A DNA stretch of 14,668 nt from Chlamydia trachomatis (GCA_945870925.1 CAMBTZ010000020.1:1-14668), one strand, 5' to 3'; counted from the first letter of the stretch, positions 6,693 to 13,645 are shown. Notes: generated from the letters alone by a model not told the origin. A program made the numbers and translations.

Positions 6693-7436
6693 ATGAATCC
6701 ATTGAATGGAAGACCACCTATAGATCGTGACAATGAGCGAAGGAGAATAGCTAGAGAGAGTGATCCGCTTGGTACTGCAGTGACTAATGCTGTTGATTAT
6801 GCAGTGATATCTTTAACTTTGAAAGCGTTAGGATATGTAGTGCCTAAAGTAATTTGTGGTGCAGTGGCTGTTGCTCCAGCGATTGGAAAAGGTGTAGTAG
6901 CTATTGGATCCGGTGCGGTGGATGGAGCTAAAGTTGTTTCTAATGCGGTTACTTCAAGTGCAGCTGCTGCCGGAAGTGGTGTGTTTTCTGCGGCTAGCTA
7001 TGTTGGTGGTTGTCTTTCTGATGGCGCTTGGGCCTTAAGTAGTGGTGTTGTTACAGGTTCGATGGCGGCTTACAATGGTGTTTCAACTGTTTCCGGAGTT
7101 ATTGCTGATAGAGCTCGTGCTGCATATGCAGGTTCATTTTCGGAAGTATCACCGGAGCATGGATTGACTCAAGAGGAGTTTAAAATACATTGCGTAGAGT
7201 TAATGACTACACTTCACATTGAAAGTAATCTCTTAATGCCTTTAATTCATCGATTCTATTTTGAAGTACGTACTCTGCGAGCGCAAGCTAATTTTATTGA
7301 ACAAGAGCCACTCGTACGAGACGTAAATAATTATCTGCGTAATGTAATGATTGTTTATTTAAATTCTTCAATACCAGAATTTCAGACTCCTGGTTTAGTG
7401 ATTGAGAATTATATTACTCAATATGATGCTAAATAA
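6693..7436 (+). CDS. Orphan protein with a long Gly/Ala/Ser/Val-rich central region, 247 aa
   Basis: The ATG at 6693 follows a TTGAGG ribosome binding site; an in-frame TTG at 6681 is part of that site, so it is not the start. Residues 1-25 are polar and charged, with an arginine cluster (NERRRIARES). Residues about 33-135 are almost all small or aliphatic, with glycine or serine every few residues (KGVVAIGSGAVDGAKVVSNA, SAASYVGGCLSDGAWALSSG). This suggests repeated, weakly amphipathic segments that could associate with a membrane, without a classic strong transmembrane helix. Residues 145-247 form an ordinary, probably globular alpha-helical domain (EEFKIHCVELMTTLHIESNL). It has its own strong promoter. 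I do not recognise a family; inclusion-membrane protein or secreted effector are possibilities but unproven. Confidence 0.7.
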   Translation: MNPLNGRPPIDRDNERRRIARESDPLGTAVTNAVDYAVISLTLKALGYVVPKVICGAVAVAPAIGKGVVAIGSGAVDGAKVVSNAVTSSAAAAGSGVFSAASYVGGCLSDGAWALSSGVVTGSMAAYNGVSTVSGVIADRARAAYAGSFSEVSPEHGLTQEEFKIHCVELMTTLHIESNLLMPLIHRFYFEVRTLRAQANFIEQEPLVRDVNNYLRNVMIVYLNSSIPEFQTPGLVIENYITQYDAK

Positions 7437-7448
7437 AGAATGCAGAGC

Positions 7449-7467
7449 AACAAAATAGTTTTTTGTT
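7449..7467. repeat. AT-rich inverted repeat after the orphan gene
   Basis: AACAAAA (7449-7455) and TTTTGTT (7461-7467) form a seven-pair stem with a five-base loop, 12 bases after the stop at 7436. There is no GC-rich core and no T-run after it, so it is at best a weak terminator or an mRNA 3'-end structure. aroA begins 30 bases further on. Confidence 0.3.
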
Positions 7468-7497
7468 TATAGTTACTCTCTTTCTTTCAGGCTAGAG

Positions 7498-8772
7498 ATG
7501 CGATATAAAGTTCAAAAAAGTGAAATTTCGGGGGATGTTTTTATCCCCCCTTCTAAGTCTCACACTCTCCGTGCGATTCTCTTCTCATTAATGGCTAAAG
7601 GTAAATCTGTTATTCGTAATTACTTGGTATCAGCCGATACATTTGCCATGATTGATGCCATCGAGAAATTCGGAGCTAAGGTTAAGCTTAATGAAGGGTG
7701 CATTGAGGTTGAAGGCGTTTCTGGTAAGCTGGGGAGGCCGTGTGATGTGATTCAGGCGGGTAATTCCGGTCAAGTGCTTAGGTTTATTGCCGGTATCGCT
7801 GCGCTTGTTGATAGTTATGTTGTTATAACAGGTGATGAATCAATACGAACAAGGAGGCCTGTTAAGCCCCTTCTTGATGCTCTTACATCCCAGAATGTAT
7901 TTGCGGAATCAGCGGCGCTTAATGGTCATGCTCCAATTATTATCAAAGGCCCTATGAAGCCTGGTGTAATGGCAATTGACGGTTCTGACTCTCAACCCGT
8001 TTCAGCGCTTTTAATTGCTACGGCCTTTCTACAAGAGCCCTCAGAGATTTACGTAATGAATCCGGGAGAGAAAGGGTGGATAAACGTCACGCTTAGTTGG
8101 CTTTCTAATTTAGGTGTTAAAGTTGTTAATCACGACTACCGCCACTATAAAGTGTACGGAAAAGCCTCTTATGATGGATTTGATATAACTATCCCCGGCG
8201 ATTTTAGTACAGCTGGCTACTCTATGGCCGCAGCAATTATAACAAAAAAAACAGTTAGGGTCTTCGGTTTAGCTATGGATGATCCACAGCCCGACAAACA
8301 GTTTATTGAAATTATAAAAAAAATGGGTGTTTTGATAACTGCTTCAAATGAAGATCAATCTATAGAAGTTGATGGTACAGGAGAGCTTATAGGTATTGAA
8401 GTGAATATCAATGATTGCATCGATACACTTCCTATTTTAGCTGTAATAGCCTGTTTTGCTACCACGTCCTCGCACATTACAGGGGCAAAAATTGCAAGAT
8501 TCAAAGAATCTGATCGCATAGCTACAATTACTTTAGAACTTCGAAAAATGGGCGCTCGCATAGACGAGAAGGATGATGGCCTAGTCATTCACCCTTCTAA
8601 GCTTAAAGGGACCGAGCTTCTTTCACATAAAGATCACCGAATCGCCCTCTCTCTTCTAGTCGCAGCTTTAGGGGCTGAAGGTGAATCAATCATCGATGGG
8701 GTTGAATGCTTAGGTAAAACCTACCCCACCTTTCTCTACGACTTTCTCTGCCTAGGCGCTAAAATCGAATAA
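7498..8772 (+). CDS. aroA: EPSP synthase AroA (3-phosphoshikimate 1-carboxyvinyltransferase)
   Basis: Sixth shikimate-pathway step: transfers the enolpyruvyl group of PEP to shikimate-3-phosphate. The 424 residues match the family length of about 430. Motifs in order: PPSKSHTLRA (17-26, substrate-binding Lys20 and Arg25), AGNSGQVLRF (87-96, the GNxGTxxRF position), GDESIRTRRPV (112-122), DSQPVSALL (164-172), PGDFSTAGYSMAAA (233-246), DCIDTLP (306-312), KESDR (336-340), DHRIA (379-383) and GKTYPTF (406-412). All key residues appear intact. ATG 7498 is 61 bases after the orphan gene's stop, with AGG about ten bases upstream. No separate promoter is obvious, so it may be read from the promoter at 6631. 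The last 17 codons are C-rich (11 end in C). A weak hairpin follows the stop. Confidence 0.96.
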   Translation: MRYKVQKSEISGDVFIPPSKSHTLRAILFSLMAKGKSVIRNYLVSADTFAMIDAIEKFGAKVKLNEGCIEVEGVSGKLGRPCDVIQAGNSGQVLRFIAGIAALVDSYVVITGDESIRTRRPVKPLLDALTSQNVFAESAALNGHAPIIIKGPMKPGVMAIDGSDSQPVSALLIATAFLQEPSEIYVMNPGEKGWINVTLSWLSNLGVKVVNHDYRHYKVYGKASYDGFDITIPGDFSTAGYSMAAAIITKKTVRVFGLAMDDPQPDKQFIEIIKKMGVLITASNEDQSIEVDGTGELIGIEVNINDCIDTLPILAVIACFATTSSHITGAKIARFKESDRIATITLELRKMGARIDEKDDGLVIHPSKLKGTELLSHKDHRIALSLLVAALGAEGESIIDGVECLGKTYPTFLYDFLCLGAKIE

Positions 8773-8774
8773 AA

Positions 8775-8791
8775 CAGGGGCTGAAGTCCTG
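8775..8791 (+). terminator. Possible weak terminator after aroA
   Basis: Two bases after the aroA stop, CAGGG (8775-8779) can pair with TCCTG (8787-8791) through one G-T pair around a seven-base loop. A T-rich but interrupted tract (GTTTCTCTTGTTCTT) follows. The stem is short, so efficiency would be low unless helped by Rho. Confidence 0.3.
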
Positions 8792-8819
8792 GTTTCTCTT
8801 GTTCTTCTAAATAAAATAC

Positions 8820-8849
8820 TTTACATTAATTGTAATTATATGATATAAT
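8820..8849 (+). promoter_or_regulatory. Sigma70-type promoter for the small membrane protein at 8882
   Basis: TTTACA (8820-8825) and a perfect TATAAT (8844-8849) are spaced by 18 bases. The -10 lies in a perfect interrupted palindrome, AATTATAT-G-ATATAATT (8834-8850). The -35 lies in ACTTTACATTAATT (8818-8831), which matches 13 of 14 bases of the sequence at 6629-6642 read on the other strand. Transcription should start near 8856, giving a leader of about 26 bases whose first part can fold as CATTAT/ATAATG (8855-8870) directly before the GTGAGG ribosome binding site. Confidence 0.6.
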
Positions 8850-8881
8850 TGATTCATTATTAACATAATGTGAGGTTCAGT

Positions 8882-9190
8882 ATGTCTCTTCCTTCAGTAA
8901 ATAATAATAGTAGTTCTGCTGCTGCCGCTACAGAAGTATGTGCTCACAGAAAGATAGGTGATTCAATTGCTGACGTAAGTAAAGCAATTGGTCGGGTGGC
9001 CCTTGCGGTAATTGTATTTCTTCCGCTTTTAACTGTTTCTGGGTTTCTTGGTGGTTTAGTTATCGGTTCGGGTGCTTCTCCTTGTTTATTGAATTCTACG
9101 CTGACGGGATTCCAAAATGTTTATAAATGGGTAAAAGATCCAGCTAAATTCAATATGACGGAATCTATTCTTAAAATGTTGAATATTTAA
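8882..9190 (+). CDS. Small single-helix membrane protein, 102 aa, orphan
   Basis: ATG 8882 is preceded by GTGAGG at ideal spacing; the in-frame GTG at 8870 is part of that ribosome binding site. The N-terminus is Asn/Ser/Ala-rich (NNNSSSAAAATE), the kind of polar, disordered start often seen in type III secreted chlamydial proteins. Residues about 36-65 are hydrophobic (VALAVIVFLPLLTVSGFLGGLVIGSG), long enough for one helix or a tight hairpin, followed by a short soluble tail. The gene has its own strong promoter. Its last 20 bases overlap the 3' end of the convergent repeat-protein gene. No recognised family. An inclusion-membrane protein is conceivable, but the hydrophobic part is not clearly the bilobed Inc pattern. 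Confidence 0.62.
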   Translation: MSLPSVNNNSSSAAAATEVCAHRKIGDSIADVSKAIGRVALAVIVFLPLLTVSGFLGGLVIGSGASPCLLNSTLTGFQNVYKWVKDPAKFNMTESILKMLNI

Positions 9191-10643
9191 CGGTAATGCT
9201 GATGGGGGCGCTTGTATCTCCGCTGCTGTCAAAGGATTTAAGAGTGTAGGTTGTGGATATGCCGCTTGGGCGATTGTGGTCTTGATATTGAGTTGAAGTT
9301 GGAGGCAATTCGGCGATAAGTACGTTATTTCGATATAGATAAAAACCTGTGACATTTGGATTTGAATTTGCTTGCCAATTGAGGGTGTTAAACAACTCAT
9401 TCATTAGAGCGAAGTTATTTAACTTTTGGTTGCCGGAAAGCCAAGATGGGGGTGTTAATGAGAATTGATAGAATGAATAAATTGGGTATTGTGTGTCAGT
9501 GTTTATCCATGTTGCAATAGTGGAATTATTCTCCGGGAAATAACAGCTAAAAATGGAAACATAGGAAGTTATAAAGGGAGGGATTAATGATATTATTGCC
9601 GGCAATGAGGTTGATCCTGAAGATGAGTAGACAGAATAATAAGCATTCGAATCTATGTTAGGCCAAGTTATAATTACTTGGTTGGATGAAGTGTCGTAGG
9701 ATGGAAAGACGATGCTTGCGCTTCCAGGGCCTCCTGCTTGTGTTAGGGACATGCTCAGTTGAATTGGTTGTGACCAGCCTGTTCCGCTTGAGTAAGTTGA
9801 AAGATAGGGGTAGCCGTTAATGCTTTGCCCACTTCTGTCAGACCAAGTTGCTAGAACTTCTCCTGTGGCTGGATCCGCGCAGCAAAACACTTGATATGCT
9901 GTTGAATTATTAACGATTATCTCAGGCGTTGACCATCCATCATTTTGACTGTAGGATGAAAAATAAGGTTTAAATGGGTCTTCTCCCACCCAAGTTGCAA
10001 AAACTTTCTGACTTGTTGGGTCATAACAGCAGTTTATGTCATAGATTGCTAGGATGGTGTTGTCGATAGCGCTAGGGGTAGACCAGCCTTCAATTTCTGT
10101 ATAAGTTGAAAAATAGGGTTTGTTATCAATGGTATTCATCCATGTTGCAACTACATTATGATCTGTAGGATTATAGCAACAAGATACAGTAGTCGAGCTT
10201 TCTGCTAAATTATCTATAATAACTGGTTCTGACCAGGCGGAATTTAGAGTGCCGGAAGAATAGGTTGAAAACACAATTTTATTATCTGAATTCGCAGCCC
10301 AAAGTGTTATAATTTTTTCATAATCCGGATAATAGCAGCAAAAGGGATTTCCTTTTGACAAGCCTGGAGAGGCGCTTATAGTAGCGGGTGTGCTCCATCC
10401 GTCTAGAAGTGAAAATGTTGTAAAGTAGGGAACAGGAATCATTTGTCCATTTAGAAGAATGCTTGTAACAATTATAGTTTGAGTCGCCGGATTGTAACAA
10501 GGGTAGCAGTACTCAAGTGGATAAACATCGGTGCTAATTGCGGCAGGTAGAGTCCACGGTTCACTTGAGTAAAGAGGGGATAGGTTATATGTGGTTTCTA
10601 GGAGAAGTAAAGATACAACGGTTAATTTTTTTAATAGTTTCAT
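9171..10643 (-). CDS. Secreted seven-repeat (probable beta-propeller) protein with C-terminal FN3-like domain
   Basis: A 490-residue protein with a signal peptide at about 1-26 (KLLKKLTVVSLLLLETTY). Residues 29-396 hold seven repeats of about 50-54 residues. Each begins near GWSTPxxI and contains a CCYxPxxxxVxATW-like core and a PYFSTY-like end; the repeat tryptophans are at 30, 83, 137, 187, 237 and 290. Seven four-strand units suggest a seven-bladed propeller. All 11 cysteines (46, 49, 102, 103, 155, 156, 205, 206, 254, 255, 367) fall at the equivalent core position. Residues about 399-490 look like a fibronectin type III domain (LNTLNWQANSNPNVTGFYLY, then TYTLKSFDSSG). Likely exported, perhaps a surface or envelope adhesin; the function is not known. 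ATG 10643 has no clear ribosome binding site; TACAAT upstream may be a -10 with a short leader. It is convergent with the gene at 8882 and divergent from aroL. Confidence 0.85.
   Translation of the reverse strand: MKLLKKLTVVSLLLLETTYNLSPLYSSEPWTLPAAISTDVYPLEYCYPCYNPATQTIIVTSILLNGQMIPVPYFTTFSLLDGWSTPATISASPGLSKGNPFCCYYPDYEKIITLWAANSDNKIVFSTYSSGTLNSAWSEPVIIDNLAESSTTVSCCYNPTDHNVVATWMNTIDNKPYFSTYTEIEGWSTPSAIDNTILAIYDINCCYDPTSQKVFATWVGEDPFKPYFSSYSQNDGWSTPEIIVNNSTAYQVFCCADPATGEVLATWSDRSGQSINGYPYLSTYSSGTGWSQPIQLSMSLTQAGGPGSASIVFPSYDTSSNQVIITWPNIDSNAYYSVYSSSGSTSLPAIISLIPPFITSYVSIFSCYFPENNSTIATWINTDTQYPIYSFYQFSLTPPSWLSGNQKLNNFALMNELFNTLNWQANSNPNVTGFYLYRNNVLIAELPPTSTQYQDHNRPSGISTTYTLKSFDSSGDTSAPISITVKYSTF
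9456..10559 (-). repeat. Seven tandem protein repeats, about 50-54 codons each
   Basis: This is the coding repeat array within the secreted protein. Blades start near residues 29, 81, 132, 185, 235, 288 and 342. The sixth has Ser in place of the cysteines (FPSYDTSSNQV) and the seventh keeps a single Cys and has lost the leading tryptophan. Repeats are well diverged at the DNA level, so this is an old duplication and not a recent expansion. Confidence 0.75.
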
Positions 10644-10697
10644 TTTTTTAGTTTAATCATTGTAGCATTATTTTCGAGATATTCTTTTATTCATCCT

Positions 10698-10723
10698 TTT
10701 TTCTTGTATCATTTTTCTTGTAT
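10698..10723. repeat. Two direct copies of TTTTTCTTGTAT, 14-base period
   Basis: The 12-base word TTTTTCTTGTAT occurs at 10698-10709 and exactly again at 10712-10723. It lies in the 150-base divergent gap between the secreted repeat-protein gene and aroL. It could be a tandem binding site or a slippage product; no convincing promoter pair for aroL could be placed beside it. Confidence 0.4.
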
Positions 10724-10793
10724 GATTCAGTTCGGGTCAGCTCGTTAAAAAAATATTAACACAAAATTAATTATTTTGGGTACACTCCTTCTG

Positions 10794-11288
10794 ATGAAAA
10801 TTATTTTGTTAGGAATGAAAGGGGTTGGAAAGACAAGTCTCGGAGCAAAACTTGCAGTTAAATTTGGATGTTCATTTATTGATACTGATTGTGAGATTGA
10901 AAGGCGATTTGGAAGAGGTCCAAGAGAGATTTTTCTTTTTGAAGGAGAAAGGCGATTGAGGGAAATTGAACATAAAGTTCTTGCTGATCTTCTTAATGAT
11001 TTTCAAAGTGATGGGGATAGTGTTATAGCTCTTGGTGGTGGTGCATTTATCTCAAGTGAGAATCAGAAGATTTTACGAAGCCATGGAAAATTAATTTGTT
11101 TGCATATGAGTCGGGAATCTCTTTTAAAGAGATGGGATGGATGGCCTCCAATATGTCAATCAATGGAGGCGTTTGAATCTTATTATGAGGTGCGCTTGCA
11201 AAAATTAAGGGAGCTTTCCTGCGTATGGATTGATGCCACAAGAGCTGATCTTATTGATATAGTTACTCGGGTATGTCATGGCAAGTAA
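10794..11288 (+). CDS. aroL: Shikimate kinase (AroL/AroK)
   Basis: Fifth shikimate-pathway step: ATP-dependent phosphorylation of shikimate. The 164-residue product shows the P-loop GMKGVGKTS (7-15), the FIDTDCEIE segment (28-36) with Asp30 and Asp32 for Mg and shikimate, an arginine-rich EGERRLREIE (50-59) and the GGG shikimate-binding turn (81-83). The lid normally reads RxRP; here it is RWDGWPP (113-119), so the usual Arg-Pro pair is altered. I choose ATG 10794, giving the standard MKIILLGMKG start; the in-frame TTG at 10776 would add six residues. No ribosome binding site precedes either start, so the transcript may be leaderless or weakly translated. It overlaps aroC by 11 bases, so the two are cotranscribed. 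Confidence 0.92.
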   Translation: MKIILLGMKGVGKTSLGAKLAVKFGCSFIDTDCEIERRFGRGPREIFLFEGERRLREIEHKVLADLLNDFQSDGDSVIALGGGAFISSENQKILRSHGKLICLHMSRESLLKRWDGWPPICQSMEAFESYYEVRLQKLRELSCVWIDATRADLIDIVTRVCHGK

Positions 11289-12231
11289 TCGATTTGGAAA
11301 TATATTTACAATCACTACATTTGGTGAGTCTCATGGAAAGGGGATTGGCGTTATAATAGATGGCTGCCCTGCAAATCTTGAAATTACAAGAGAGGAAATC
11401 CAAATTCAGCTTGAGAGAAGGCGTCCTGGTCTATCTTTGCTGACATCGCCAAGAAAGGAGTGTGATCAGGTTGAAATTTTGTCAGGCATATTTGAAGGGA
11501 AGACTACAGGCGCTCCAATTGCACTCTTTATTGCAAATAAAGATGTGGACTCTTCTAAGTATGAATCTATAAAACACCTTATTCGTCCAGGACACGCCAA
11601 TTATACTTATTTGGAAAAGTATGGGATTTACGATTACCGAGGTGGTGGTAGAGCTTCAGGAAGAGAGACTGTTGCAAGAGTTGCAGCAGGTGCAATTGCA
11701 AAAAAATTGATTTATCCTATGATTATACGTGCTGAGGTTGAGGGCTTAGAAGAAATAGAGTCCATTTTAGAAAGTGTGATAGCTGAAGGGGATTCTCTGG
11801 GTGGAGTGATTCGATGTGAAGTGAGTCCTGTTAACAAAGGTTTTGGCGATCCAATTTATCTAAAGTTAGAAGCTCTTCTTGCTTTTGCGATGCTTTCTAT
11901 TCCTGCTACAAGAGGATTTGAATTCGGCGGCGGTTTCAGCTCTGCAAATATGCGAGGAAGCGAGCACAATAAGCTTTATGGCAGAGAAGGGATTTTAGGT
12001 GGTATCAGTAGTGGATCACCCATCATTTTTAGAGTAGCTTTTAAGCCTACATCAAGTATAAAAAAACCTCAAATGACTACGAATCTAGATGGAAAAGATG
12101 AAATTCTCATTCTTCCTGAAGGCTCAAGGCACGATCCATGCATTGCTCTCAGAGCTCCTGTAATTGTTGAAAGCATGACCGCAATTGTCTTAGCCGATGC
12201 GCTCTTAATGAATCGTTGTTCAAAAATCTAA
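11278..12231 (+). CDS. aroC: Chorismate synthase AroC, shortened form
   Basis: Last shikimate-pathway step: EPSP to chorismate, needing reduced FMN. Conserved parts are FGESHG (15-20, His19), ERRRPG (46-51), RPGHANYTY (103-111, His106), YRGGGRASGRET (120-131), VAAGAIAKK (135-143), EGDSLGG (170-176), GGISSG (241-246), FKPTSSI (255-261) and RHDPC (284-288). At 317 residues it is about 40 shorter than most AroC proteins. Two segments are missing: one after AKK, before EGDSLGG, where about 25 residues containing an NPFxCPD-type loop are gone, and the stretch before GILGG, where the usual N(N/H)AGG reads LYGREG. Both catalytic histidines remain. The ATG lies inside the aroL 3' end (11-base overlap). 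cydA starts 37 bases after the stop. Confidence 0.94.
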   Translation: MASNRFGNIFTITTFGESHGKGIGVIIDGCPANLEITREEIQIQLERRRPGLSLLTSPRKECDQVEILSGIFEGKTTGAPIALFIANKDVDSSKYESIKHLIRPGHANYTYLEKYGIYDYRGGGRASGRETVARVAAGAIAKKLIYPMIIRAEVEGLEEIESILESVIAEGDSLGGVIRCEVSPVNKGFGDPIYLKLEALLAFAMLSIPATRGFEFGGGFSSANMRGSEHNKLYGREGILGGISSGSPIIFRVAFKPTSSIKKPQMTTNLDGKDEILILPEGSRHDPCIALRAPVIVESMTAIVLADALLMNRCSKI

Positions 12232-12268
12232 TATGAATTAGGATGGAGAAAATTTTTTAGAGGATTTC

Positions 12269-13645
12269 ATGGACCTTTTGATGCTATCGCGTATCCAATT
12301 TGGCTTTACGGCAACGTTTCATTATATTTTTCCGCCGATGACAATTGGATTGAGCTGGATGATTGTAATTATTGAGGGGCTCTATCTTAAGACGGGAAAT
12401 AAGATTTATAAAGAGATGGCCCAGTTTTGGGTGAGAATTTTTGCCCTCTTTTTTGCAATGGGAGTGGCTACCGGATTTGTTCTTGTATTTGCTTTTGGAA
12501 ATAATTGGTCTACATTTTCTAAGTTTGTAGGGGATGTTTTTGGGACTCTGCTTGCTGCAGAAGGTGTGTTTGCGTTTTTCTTAGAGGGTGGTTTTTTAGG
12601 GATTATGCTTTTCGGCTGGGACCGCGTTAAACCGTGGGTTCATTATCTTTCTACGATTTTAGTTACATTTGGAGCGACGTTTAGTGCAATTTGGATTGTG
12701 ATGGCAAATTCATGGATGCAGACGCCAGCAGGTTATAAGATTATAGGTGAAGGTCCGAATAAACGGGCTGTCATCACAAGTTTATGGGACGTCTATTTTA
12801 ATCCCTCTTTTATAGACAGATTGGTCCATGTGTTACTTGGTTGTTGGCTTGTTGGCATTTTTATTATGGTGAGTGTCGGCGCTTACTATATGATGAAGAA
12901 AAAGCATATGGAATTTTCTAAATTCACACTAAAACTTTCTTTATTGACAGCGTTTGTCGCGCTTATATTGCAGCTTATTTCAGCAGATGGGACAGCAAGA
13001 GGGGTTGCAAAAAACCAGCCGGTTAAGCTTGCTGCAATGGAGGGTGTTTATGAGACTCGTGAGTATACACCATTTACTATAATTGGAATTGTTGATCAGG
13101 AGAATGAAAAGGTATATGGGATTAGCATTCCGGGGCTATTAAGTTTTCTTACCTATCGAAATTTTAAAGAGGCGATTCCTGGATTAAATGAATTTCCTAA
13201 AGAGAATTGGCCCCACATTCCATCTGTTTTTTATAGTTATCACATTATGGTCTATGCCTGGTTTGGGATGATGCTCATTTCAATCATAGGTTTAATATTG
13301 TGGTATAAGGATTGTTTAGAAAAAGCCAAATGGTTTCTTTGGCCTGCAGTGGTTTCAGTTTTACTCCCGTATATTGCAAATACAGCGGGCTGGTTTACAG
13401 CAGAGCTTGGAAGGCAGCCGTGGATTGTATACAACGTAATGCGTACAGTGGAAGGAGCCTCAAAAGTTGTCTCACGAGAACAAGTCCTCGGATCCCTAAT
13501 CATGTTTAGCGTGGTCTATTCAATTCTATTTGTTCTATTTATATTTTTACTCAATCGAAAGATACAGCACGGTCCTGTTGAAGTGATAACAGATAAAAAA
13601 TATAAACATTTTAGAGACGCGTTTTCTAAGGGAGCAGATCTATGA
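12269..13645 (+). CDS. cydA: Cytochrome bd quinol oxidase subunit I (CydA), short Q-loop form
   Basis: Oxidises quinol and, with CydB, reduces oxygen to water at the inner membrane. The 458 residues match the short-Q-loop class, against about 520 in E. coli. Seen in sequence: His18 in FHYIFPP (heme b595 ligand), GNNWS (78-82), AAEGVFAFFLEGGF (96-109) with both conserved glutamates, MQTPAG (150-155), His187 in RLVHVLLG (heme b558 ligand), NQPVKLAAMEG (249-259) in the Q-loop, Met327 in SYHIMV (second b558 ligand) and NTAGWFTAELGRQPW (371-385). The position before IMV is usually Arg in E. coli-type enzymes and is His here. ATG 12269 follows AGAGG. The stop overlaps the cydB start as ATGA. Confidence 0.96.
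   Translation: MDLLMLSRIQFGFTATFHYIFPPMTIGLSWMIVIIEGLYLKTGNKIYKEMAQFWVRIFALFFAMGVATGFVLVFAFGNNWSTFSKFVGDVFGTLLAAEGVFAFFLEGGFLGIMLFGWDRVKPWVHYLSTILVTFGATFSAIWIVMANSWMQTPAGYKIIGEGPNKRAVITSLWDVYFNPSFIDRLVHVLLGCWLVGIFIMVSVGAYYMMKKKHMEFSKFTLKLSLLTAFVALILQLISADGTARGVAKNQPVKLAAMEGVYETREYTPFTIIGIVDQENEKVYGISIPGLLSFLTYRNFKEAIPGLNEFPKENWPHIPSVFYSYHIMVYAWFGMMLISIIGLILWYKDCLEKAKWFLWPAVVSVLLPYIANTAGWFTAELGRQPWIVYNVMRTVEGASKVVSREQVLGSLIMFSVVYSILFVLFIFLLNRKIQHGPVEVITDKKYKHFRDAFSKGADL

Noticed and set aside
8355..8588. 77-codon minus-strand open frame inside aroA
   Set aside because: It lies opposite the conserved DCIDTLP-KESDR part of aroA, whose codon pattern explains the antisense openness.
9086..9400. 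104-codon minus-strand open frame across the end of the repeat protein and the small membrane gene
   Set aside because: It is out of frame with the FN3-like domain and has no start signals; a shadow of the repeat-protein gene.
10724..10793. Searched for an aroL promoter and ribosome binding site
   Set aside because: Only weak -10-like words (such as TATGAT) without a properly spaced -35, and no Shine-Dalgarno match near the ATG; nothing firm enough to annotate.
13252..13509. Open frames on both strands inside cydA (64-83 codons)
   Set aside because: They are contained in the conserved GRQPW region of cydA and have no ribosome binding sites.
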